Below, piece by piece: positions 50,396-57,251 of a DNA stretch of 64,000 nt. Below the pieces are notes generated by a model. The model had not been told where the DNA came from, did not search any database, and was given only the letters and a program-made list of their open reading frames with translations. The stretch is from Pseudomonas bharatica CSV86 (GTDB lineage: Bacteria > Pseudomonadota > Gammaproteobacteria > Pseudomonadales > Pseudomonadaceae), in contig NZ_AMWJ02000001.1 of NCBI RefSeq assembly GCF_000319305.2, positions 2,705,001 through 2,769,000 of the forward strand, read 5' to 3'. Each line of letters opens with the position of its first letter. The stretch's first letter is position 1. Position numbers and translations under genes: made by a program.

Positions 50396-53056
50396 ATGCC
50401 CCAGAGCAACTCGTTGCACAGGCATACACCGAACCTGAGCGTCGTCGAGGGACGTTATCTACCACTACGCCAGGTCGGATACCACCGGGTCGAAGCGCAG
50501 CAGCCGATCGAGAGCCGGATTCAACTAACCCATGTCGATGCCAGCGGACAATGGCATGGCCGATGGGATGCAAGATTGTTTCAACGCCTGGAGCAGGACA
50601 AGAATACACCTTGCAATCAGCAAGCGCTGGCTTCGCTTTCCGGAAGGACAGTACTGAACAAAAGCCAGGACGCCGGCTGGCAACTGGCGCTGCACGGTGA
50701 AGCCGGGCAAACCGTAGAGAGCTGGGATACCCGGGGCAATCATTGGCAGACCGAACATGACGAGCTGCTTCGCCCCCTGCTGATCCGGGAAAATGGAGCG
50801 CGTGTTGCCGAGCGTTTCACCTACTCCGGCACCTCCGACCTCAACCAGCGCGGCCGGCTGGTCCGCCATGACGACGATGCCGGCAGCCGCCTGATAGACC
50901 ACTACAGCCTGACCGGCCAGGCACAAAGCGAAACCCGGCTTTTCCTTGCTTCGCCGGACCTTCCCGACTGGCCCGACGCCCCGCTCGAACCCGGCAATGG
51001 CGCGAGCACCCGCTTCAGTTACAGCCCGCTCGGCGAGCTGCTGGAACGCACCGACGCCCTCGGCAACCGCGAACGCTCCCGCTTAAACCTCAGCGGCGAA
51101 CTGGCCGCTTCGAGCTTGATACTGGCAGACGGCACAGAGTGCCTGCTGCTCACCGATACGCGCTATAACGCCTTCGGCCAGATCGAGTCCCAGACCGCCG
51201 GCAACGGCGTGATCAGCCACGCCGAGTACGATCCCGCCGACGGCCGCCTCACGCGCCTGAGCAGCCATCGCCCAGGACGCTCGAAACTTCAGGACCTGCA
51301 TTACGCCTACGACCCGGTCGGCAACGTCATCCGCATCGAAGACCACAGCCAGCCGGTCAGGCACTTCGCCAACCAGCGCATCGACCCCGTCAGCACCTTC
51401 GCGTACGACTCGCTGTACCAGCTGACCGAAGCCACCGGTCGCGAAGCCGCCGGCGCCACGATAGGCCCGGCCCTGCCCGACCTTACCCCGGACCCGGGCG
51501 ACACCAGTCGTCTGCTCAACTACCGCCAGCGCTATGAATACGACGCCAGCGGCAACCTGCTGTCGCTGCAGCATATCGGGCAGCAGTCCTACACCCGGAT
51601 CATGAATGTCGCCGAGGACAGCAACCACGCCGTACCCGAGCCCGGCGACCCGCTGACCAGCTTCGATGCCAATGGCAACCTGCACCGCTTGAGCCCGGGC
51701 CAACCGCTGGACTGGAACGCCCGCAACCAGTTGCACAGTACCCGCCAGGTGACTCGCGACGAGGGCGAATCCGATGAAGAGCATTACCGCTATGGCGGCG
51801 ATGGCCTGCGCGTGCGCAAGGTCGTTACCCGCCTGGTCTCGGGGCGTATGCAATCCAGCGAAGTCCGCTATCTACCCGGCCTTGAGCTGCATACCCGGCA
51901 AGGCGAGTCCTTCGCCGTGATCACCACCCAGGCCGGCCGCTGCACCGTGCGCTGCCTGGTCTGGAGCGAAGGCCAGCCTGGGGGCATCGCCAATCCGCAA
52001 CTGCGCTACAGTCTTGACGATCTGCTGGGCAGCAGCGCATTGGAACTGGATGGCGAGGCAAGCATCACAAGCCACGAAGGGTACTACCCCTTCGGTGGTA
52101 CGGCGTGGTGGGCAGCGCATTCCGCTGTCGAGGCCAGTTACAAAACCCGCCGGTATTCCGGCAAGGAACGCGACAGCAGCGGCCTTTACGACTACGGCCA
52201 CCGTTACTACGCACCCTGGCTTGCGCGCTGGATCAATCCGGATCCGGCGGGAGATATCGATGGTGCCAATCGCTTTGCGTTCGTGCGCAACAATCCTTTG
52301 ACCTTGAAAGACCCCAAGGGCCTGATGAACACCTCGGCACAGGAGACTCACCAGGACCGCGCAAGACAGGAAGCCGCGGAGCGTCGCCGCCGATATGTCG
52401 CTGACCCGCGAAACTTCTCCCATGAGTTTTCCGAGGATCCCGCGCATCCCAACATCATGGTGTCGATCCACGTGCCGGAGGGTGCCGACCTGAGCGATAT
52501 CGACACCTTCAAGAACAAATACAAGCCACACAAATGGACGTTCATGGACAACAAGAAGCCCAGTCAGACCCGGGAGTTCTATGCCAGCGACGTCGCCTGG
52601 GTCCAGTACGAGAAAGTGTCCAAGGCAAGGGGTTTCGCCGGAGTGCGGCCGTCCCTGGTAAAGCGCAAGACCATAACCAACCCGACCACCCTGAACCTTA
52701 TGACAGGGCTCGAAAACGGTTCGGCGACGATGATGAAGACCTTTTTCGAAGACACCCCGAACGGCAAGAGCACCTGGCAGATCCTGCAGGATGCTCAATT
52801 GCGCGCCACTGGTGTCAGGTTCAAGCCGGGAAAGACAATCGAGCACAGGGACGGCGGCATCCTCTTGTCGATCGATGTCCTCGTAAGCGTGGAACCGCAA
52901 GGCGCCGGAGTCGAAATGCCCTCACCGAGCAGCCGTTCCCCGAGAGGATCGTTAGCGACCGACGCTCGCTGGGAGACCCTGGAGGAAACGAACTGGGAAG
53001 ACATGCCTGAAGGCACGGAGCTGATCATCGATGGTCAACCGGTCACCTACCTGTGA
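50396..53056 (+). CDS. TccC-type RHS toxin 2, intact, with an unrecognised C-terminal domain
   Basis: An 886-residue protein starting 3 bp after the tccC1 stop (MPQSNSLHRHTPNLSVVEGR). The RHS core carries YD-type strands (SHAEYDPADGRLTRL, RYEYDASGNLLSLQH) and the conserved end RYSGKERDSSGLYDYGHRYY. The site NPDPAGDIDGANRFAFVRNN then KDPKGL follows, where the C-terminal toxin is expected to be cut off. The last 245 residues or so begin MNTSAQETHQDRARQEAAER and are charged and helical at first. They include RRYVADPRNFSHEFSEDP and TPNGKSTWQILQDAQLRATG. I do not recognise the fold. It is the only Tc gene here that reads through without a break. Confidence 0.88.
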   Translation: MPQSNSLHRHTPNLSVVEGRYLPLRQVGYHRVEAQQPIESRIQLTHVDASGQWHGRWDARLFQRLEQDKNTPCNQQALASLSGRTVLNKSQDAGWQLALHGEAGQTVESWDTRGNHWQTEHDELLRPLLIRENGARVAERFTYSGTSDLNQRGRLVRHDDDAGSRLIDHYSLTGQAQSETRLFLASPDLPDWPDAPLEPGNGASTRFSYSPLGELLERTDALGNRERSRLNLSGELAASSLILADGTECLLLTDTRYNAFGQIESQTAGNGVISHAEYDPADGRLTRLSSHRPGRSKLQDLHYAYDPVGNVIRIEDHSQPVRHFANQRIDPVSTFAYDSLYQLTEATGREAAGATIGPALPDLTPDPGDTSRLLNYRQRYEYDASGNLLSLQHIGQQSYTRIMNVAEDSNHAVPEPGDPLTSFDANGNLHRLSPGQPLDWNARNQLHSTRQVTRDEGESDEEHYRYGGDGLRVRKVVTRLVSGRMQSSEVRYLPGLELHTRQGESFAVITTQAGRCTVRCLVWSEGQPGGIANPQLRYSLDDLLGSSALELDGEASITSHEGYYPFGGTAWWAAHSAVEASYKTRRYSGKERDSSGLYDYGHRYYAPWLARWINPDPAGDIDGANRFAFVRNNPLTLKDPKGLMNTSAQETHQDRARQEAAERRRRYVADPRNFSHEFSEDPAHPNIMVSIHVPEGADLSDIDTFKNKYKPHKWTFMDNKKPSQTREFYASDVAWVQYEKVSKARGFAGVRPSLVKRKTITNPTTLNLMTGLENGSATMMKTFFEDTPNGKSTWQILQDAQLRATGVRFKPGKTIEHRDGGILLSIDVLVSVEPQGAGVEMPSPSSRSPRGSLATDARWETLEETNWEDMPEGTELIIDGQPVTYL
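51039..51978 (+). repeat. 940 bp near-identical segment, copy 2 (in tccC2)
   Basis: Partner of 48244-49183. Coding divergence of the N-terminal 200 residues and the C-terminal toxins on either side of a near-identical middle is what recombination between the two genes would leave. Confidence 0.9.
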
Positions 53057-53063
53057 AAAGCCC

Positions 53064-53120
53064 GGTGCGGGCCAGGCCGTCGAGACCTGGGGCACCGGGC
53101 GGGATAATTGGCAGAGAGAC
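53064..53120 (+). pseudogene. Relic of a third tccC gene
   Basis: About 19 codons read GAGQAVETWGTGRDNWQRD. This matches GEAGQTVESWDTRGNHWQTE of tccC2 and the same place in tccC1. It stands alone 8 bp after the tccC2 stop, with no frame continuing on either side. The rest of 53057-53179 shows nothing else. Confidence 0.6.
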
Positions 53121-53179
53121 CCTATATCGTGTCGTGTGTGGTCGCCGCGCCTACCCTGCTGGGCGCGCGGCTGCTGTAC

Positions 53180-54258
53180 TCAACCGTCCAGCAACCCCTC
53201 CACATGCCCGGCAAAGTCCGGCCCGCCATCCAGCGCCGTATAGCGCACCTGCACGATGATGTCGGTCAGGCTTTCGAGCATGTCGATTTGCTCGCCATGC
53301 CGCGGGAAGCGCAGCTCCCAGTGCGACAAGGCACCGGTGCCCTCGAACGGCAGGTAGCGGTCGTCGTTGAAGTCGAGCTGGAACACGCCATGGTCGTCGA
53401 TGCCCCGTGACAGGCAGATGCTCTGGCTGGCCCGCGGGTTGTAGAGAATATTGGCTGGAGAGCTGTCCGGCTTGCCGTAGAGTTCGTTCATCGCCCGGTA
53501 ATCGGCCTTGAGCACGGTGCGGCTGGAGACCTGGGTGAGCACTGCGCGTACCTCCTGGTATGGCCCGACCAGCGCCGGCAGCGATACCGAAACACTGACC
53601 AGCTGGCGCAAGTAATGCCCCGGGTAATCACCGTCGAACACCTTCGGCGCCAGCTCGAAGTTGACCACCCCTTCGTCGATCACGCCCTTCAGGGCCTCGT
53701 CCCAGGTCTGTTCGCTGCCCGATTGCTGGAACAGCTGCTTGAGCGACACCGTGCGCACCAGTTCCTGGCGTCGTTCGAAGCGCTTGAGCCAGGCCGCTTC
53801 CATTCGCAGCAGTTGCAGGCGCAGGGCCTCGCCGGCGGTCAGGCCGAAGTGGTTGTCGAACCAGACGTTCGGCTGGATGAAGCGGGTCTGGTAGTCGCCC
53901 ATCTCGTAATGCCAGCTGGCCTCGCCGTTCAGGCACAGGGCGACGACCGCGTCGTAGGCCTGGTAGTAGAAGGTCGACATCTGGCTGAGCAGCCACTGGT
54001 AGAGCCCGGCATTGGTGCTGCGGGACTTGAGGAAGCGGTAGTAGTCCTGGGCCTGCTGCTCGGCCTTGCCAGCCTGGGCGATCTGCACCTTGACCATCTC
54101 GATGGCGCTGCGCTGGGCGGCGATCTGTTCGTCGATGGCCTCCAGTTCGGCGGCGGCCTGGTCACGTTGCAACTCCCATTCCTCGCGGCGTCGACGGTAT
54201 TGCTCGTTGGTGCTCAGGCGATCGGCAATTATGCGATCGGCCGCCGCCTTCAAATTGA
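53180..54258 (-). pseudogene. Tc toxin TcA second half, 3' fragment (TcB-binding end), cut off by an IS element
   Basis: Open from 54289 but genuine only from 54258, the IS junction. The first ten or so codons come from the IS end. It reads LNLKAAADRIIADRLSTNEQ, YRRRREEWELQRDQAAAELE, then the TcB-binding region to LLDG at 53180. The YRRRREEWELQRD helix and the closing FEGTGALSHWELRFPR are standard for the C-terminus of TcdA/TcaB/TccB proteins. It has no start of its own. Joined to 57244-60248 with one target copy removed and one base added, it makes a protein of about 1358 residues. Confidence 0.88.
54251..54258. repeat. Target-site duplication, left copy
   Basis: CAAATTGA, identical to 57244-57251. 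An 8 bp duplication is the norm for ISL3-family insertions. Confidence 0.9.
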
Positions 54259-54282
54259 GGGTATACGGATTTAATGGTTGAT
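54259..54282 (+). repeat. Left terminal inverted repeat of the ISL3 element
   Basis: It starts GGGTATACGGA and ends TGGTTGAT. It lies 35 bp beyond the transposase stop. Confidence 0.85.
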
Positions 54283-54316
54283 GGGGCACCTTTACCCCAC
54301 CAACCTGATACCATTA

Positions 54317-55594
54317 TCAGATGGTTGATAGATCGACTCCGTAGTTGAGTTCCTCTGCGAAGTCCGGCAGTCCGTAACCGATGGTTTTCTTGTAGAAAGG
54401 AGAGACCTTCGCAGTCGGTGCCTTCTTCTTGTGCTTCGTGGTGTAGAGCATTCGTGCCCGCATCACCTCGAAGGAGTAACCGCGCCCTTCACGGTTCTTG
54501 TCCTTGGCCAGTCGGTTGATGGACTCCGTGTAAGCGTTGGTGACGGGCATGTCCGTCTCGAAGTAGGTCATGGTCTCTTCGCGCCAGTTTCCCACTGCCC
54601 TGACCAGATCGCTCCAGACTTCCTTTTGGCCCTTCGGGATGGTGGCTATCCACTCGTCCAGGGCGGCTTCTGCCTGGAGCCGTGTGGTGGCGTCCCAGAT
54701 GCCGTAGAAGCGCTCCTTGTGCTCGTAGGCGGCCAGCAGTTGCGGGAACGCGCCTGTCCAGGTCTCCATGATGAGGCGCTCCCGGTCTGAGACTTCGTGA
54801 GCGCGTTTCAGCAGGATTTTCCGGTCTCCCTTGAGAGTCCGGCTCTGGGACGGTTTCAGCTCCTTTCTGAGGCCCTTGCGCACTCTCTCTAGGGCATCGT
54901 TGGCCATGCGCACCACATGGAACTTATCGACCACGATACGGGCCTGGGGCAGCACAGCCTTGACCGCTGCCCGGTAGGGGTTCCACATGTCCATGCTGAC
55001 GATCTCGACCTTCTGCCGGTCTTTCAGCTTCATCAGGTAGTTGGTCACCACGTCCTGGCGGCGGGTGGCCAGCAGGTCGAGCAGGGTTCGCTCCTCAATG
55101 TTGGTCAGAATGCAGCGGTAGCGCTTGTTCAGGTATAGCTCGTCAATGCCCAGGATGCGGGGCGTCTCGAAGCGGTGCCAGCGCCCCAGGAACTCGGCGC
55201 GGGCGTTGAAGATGTCGCGCACCGTCTTCTCGTCCAGGCCGGTCTGTGCCGCCACAAAGGTGTAGGGGTGGTTGAAGGATTCCTTCTCCACGTACTCATG
55301 CAGCCGCAGTGTCATACGGAATCCGTCCACCATCTCCGGTAGCTGGGGCCTGAATGTTGTCTTGCAGGCCCGGCAGGTGTATCGGCGGCGGACCACCCAG
55401 AGAGTGACCCGCTTGCCGTGGATGGGCAGATCACGATAGGGAACGTCACGCTTGCCGAACCGCACGAACTCACCCTGCACGCCGCACCCCTCGCAGGCTA
55501 CTGGTGTAGGTGCTTCAAGCCGAAAATGTATGTCTTCATTCTGCTCATCAGAATCCACCAACTGGTACCCAGGAAGGCTTAACGAATTAATCAT
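54317..55594 (-). CDS. tnpA: ISL3-family transposase
   Basis: A 425-residue protein. An N-terminal zinc-ribbon has two CxxC pairs (CEGCGVQGEFVRF and RRRYTCRACKTTFRP). An HTH region follows, then the DDE domain: ILGIDELYLNKRYRCILTNI (first Asp), EIVSMDMWNPYRAAVKAVLP (second Asp), IVVDKFHVVRMANDALERVR, and the Glu in NAYTESINRLAKDKNREGRG. Length and motifs are intact. It runs towards the left end of the element. Confidence 0.93.
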   Translation of the reverse strand: MINSLSLPGYQLVDSDEQNEDIHFRLEAPTPVACEGCGVQGEFVRFGKRDVPYRDLPIHGKRVTLWVVRRRYTCRACKTTFRPQLPEMVDGFRMTLRLHEYVEKESFNHPYTFVAAQTGLDEKTVRDIFNARAEFLGRWHRFETPRILGIDELYLNKRYRCILTNIEERTLLDLLATRRQDVVTNYLMKLKDRQKVEIVSMDMWNPYRAAVKAVLPQARIVVDKFHVVRMANDALERVRKGLRKELKPSQSRTLKGDRKILLKRAHEVSDRERLIMETWTGAFPQLLAAYEHKERFYGIWDATTRLQAEAALDEWIATIPKGQKEVWSDLVRAVGNWREETMTYFETDMPVTNAYTESINRLAKDKNREGRGYSFEVMRARMLYTTKHKKKAPTAKVSPFYKKTIGYGLPDFAEELNYGVDLSTI

Positions 55595-55606
55595 CTCCCG
55601 CCTTGA

Positions 55607-56641
55607 TCAGAAAAACAGGTAGGTGGCGTAACCGGCAATCATCGCCATAGCAAAAATGACTGCTAAAAACGCCGCTAAAAGCTTCAGCGTGAACAAAGAG
55701 CGCAACAGAATGAGCTCAGTCAGGCTGGCTCCGGCACTGCCGATGATCAACGCTAGCACCGTCCCGGCACCCACGCCTTTGGCCATCAGAGCCGCTGCCA
55801 GAGGTATGACGGCTTCAGCGCGAATATACAACGGCACGCCGATGACAGCGGCAACTGGAATGGCAAAGGGATTATCTGGGCCTGCATACTGCTCCAATAA
55901 GTCAGTGGGCATGAAACCATAGATCACGCTGCCAATCGCAATACCGATGAGCAGGTAAGGCAACACATCGATAAAGTCCGACCAAGCTTCCCGCCACACA
56001 CCACTGTACTTCCCTTCTTTCTTAACCGTGACAGTGGGTTGACTGTCACAGCATTCGCTAGACGTAGAGACTGTTGTCTTCCTATCAGCCCCGCAAGAAG
56101 CCGTCTTCGGAGTGGTGTCGCAGCTGTTGGTGCCGCAACTCGATGCGGTCGATGTAGCACTGCACGGGCTTGCTGATGAACTACATCCACTGCTCTCTTG
56201 TGTCGCCGTCCGGCGCACATAACGCTCGAAGCCAAGCGTGTGAAGCAGCCATCCGGCACCTACCGCGACCACCAAAGCGGCGAGCACATAGATAGCAGTA
56301 AGTGTCCATCCAAACGTGGCAACCAGCAGGCCGACGACGATAGGATTCAGCAACGGAGATGAGAAAAGAAACACCATCATCGGCCCAAAACCGGCCCGTG
56401 CCCGAATCAACCCTTTCAACATGGGGATAGTCGAGCAACTACAGAAGGGCGTTATAGCTCCTAAACCAGCAGCAAGAAAATAGCCTCGCTTCCCACTGGA
56501 AGTCAGTAACGCTTCCACCTTGGATGGTGGGATGTGACGTTGAAGAACTCCGACCAGCAAGCTAATGCCAATGAATAAAACCGATAGCTCGATAGCGAGA
56601 AAGGCGAACATGCCTAGAGCGTCTTGGAGTTGAGATGACAT
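55607..56641 (-). CDS. DUF318/ArsP-like permease with a Cys-rich cytoplasmic loop (IS passenger)
   Basis: A 344-residue membrane protein with about eight helices. The family motif is LGAITPFCSCSTIPMLKGLI in the first half, with the related segment AAVIGVPLYIRAEAVIPLAA in the second. Between the two halves (about residues 147-202) is a loop with twelve cysteines (GCSSSASPC, SSCGTNSCDT, SSECCDSQP). The family includes ArsP, an exporter of trivalent organoarsenicals, and other metal-linked permeases (SO_0444 type). The Cys-rich loop and the divergent ArsR gene point to a thiol-binding metal or metalloid, but which one cannot be said. Confidence 0.8.
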   Translation of the reverse strand: MSSQLQDALGMFAFLAIELSVLFIGISLLVGVLQRHIPPSKVEALLTSSGKRGYFLAAGLGAITPFCSCSTIPMLKGLIRARAGFGPMMVFLFSSPLLNPIVVGLLVATFGWTLTAIYVLAALVVAVGAGWLLHTLGFERYVRRTATQESSGCSSSASPCSATSTASSCGTNSCDTTPKTASCGADRKTTVSTSSECCDSQPTVTVKKEGKYSGVWREAWSDFIDVLPYLLIGIAIGSVIYGFMPTDLLEQYAGPDNPFAIPVAAVIGVPLYIRAEAVIPLAAALMAKGVGAGTVLALIIGSAGASLTELILLRSLFTLKLLAAFLAVIFAMAMIAGYATYLFF

Positions 56642-56657
56642 TCAATATTACTCCTAT

Positions 56658-56739
56658 ATTTCTAGTATTGTCGAAATGATGTACGCAGCCTACTTGCGTT
56701 TATCCGACCTGTCAACTATAATTCTAGAAACATCGAATT
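56658..56739. promoter_or_regulatory. Twin operators in the divergent permease/ArsR control region
   Basis: Two 20 bp imperfect palindromes of the same design lie 62 bp apart start to start. The first is ATTTC, 10 bp, GAAAT (56658-56677). The second is AATTC, 10 bp, GAATT (56720-56739). Both share TTCTAG near the left and TCGAA on the right. One lies close to each gene start, as expected for an ArsR repressor that controls both directions. Confidence 0.6.
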
Positions 56740-56752
56740 ATTGGGGCGTGCT

Positions 56753-57067
56753 ATGGATCACGAAAAGGTTGCAGCCAGCTTAGCTGAGCTAGGGAATAGT
56801 CACCGACTGTCCGTGTTCCGCTTTCTGGTCAAAGCTGGCCATGATGGGGCTTCGGTCGGAGATATCCAGAAGGGGCTGGGTATTCCTGCTTCGACGCTAT
56901 CACATCACCTTGCGCGCATGGCCAAGGTAGGGCTGATCCGGCAGGAGAAACATAGCCGCACGATTGTCTGTATACCCGAGTATGGGCACCTAGAGAATTT
57001 GATCGGTTTCTTACAAGAGGAATGTTGTGCAGGTGTCCGGATTGCGCATGAACCAGAACCGCTTTGA
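56753..57067 (+). CDS. ArsR-family repressor (IS passenger)
   Basis: A 104-residue winged-helix protein from ATG 56753 (MDHEKVAASLAELGNSHRLS). The recognition helix is in GLGIPASTLSHHLARMAKVG, and the wing is LIRQEKHSRTIVCIPEYGHL. It lacks the classical CVC site in the DNA-binding helix. It has a vicinal pair Cys91-Cys92 in LQEECCAGV near the C-terminus plus Cys73, an arrangement seen in ArsR proteins that sense trivalent or methylated arsenic (family knowledge). It is divergent from the permease gene. Confidence 0.85.
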   Translation: MDHEKVAASLAELGNSHRLSVFRFLVKAGHDGASVGDIQKGLGIPASTLSHHLARMAKVGLIRQEKHSRTIVCIPEYGHLENLIGFLQEECCAGVRIAHEPEPL

Positions 57068-57219
57068 CGCTTGCCCAGCTCTCGCTGTCCTCCCTAGTCA
57101 GCATCGCTATGAAGACTCAGGCGAAGGTGGAAACAGAAAATTGGCAGTAGAGTAGGCTGAAGAGGATCAATCAGATAATCCGCTGAGAAAGATTTTCTTC
57201 TTTACATCTTTGGCATTTT

Positions 57220-57251
57220 ATCAACCAGAAATTCCGGATACCCCAAATTGA
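57220..57251 (-). repeat. Right terminal inverted repeat (57220-57243) and right target-site copy (57244-57251)
   Basis: Read on the minus strand the IR begins GGGTATCCGGAA and ends TGGTTGAT. The next 8 bp outward are CAAATTGA on the plus strand, identical to the left target copy. Confidence 0.88.

Larger units (their letters stand above)
54259..57243. mobile_element. Complete ISL3-family insertion sequence (ISPpu12-like ends) with two passenger genes
   Basis: A 2,985 bp element bounded by 8 bp direct repeats (CAAATTGA) and 24 bp terminal inverted repeats (54259-54282 and 57220-57243). The repeats match at 20 of 24 positions; both start GGGTAT and end TGGTTGAT. Contents are an ISL3 transposase gene, a DUF318 permease gene and a divergent ArsR-type gene. 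GC is visibly lower than in the flanks. ISL3 elements in Pseudomonas, such as ISPpu12, are known to carry passenger genes for metal or metalloid handling. It is inserted in the pore-forming part of the TcA gene. The element looks intact and possibly still mobile. Confidence 0.92.

Noticed and set aside
54259..54289. MPHQPLNPYT as the start of a separate small TcA-like gene.
   Set aside because: These codons are the inverted repeat and subterminal part of the ISL3 element. The TcA coding to the left has no start of its own.
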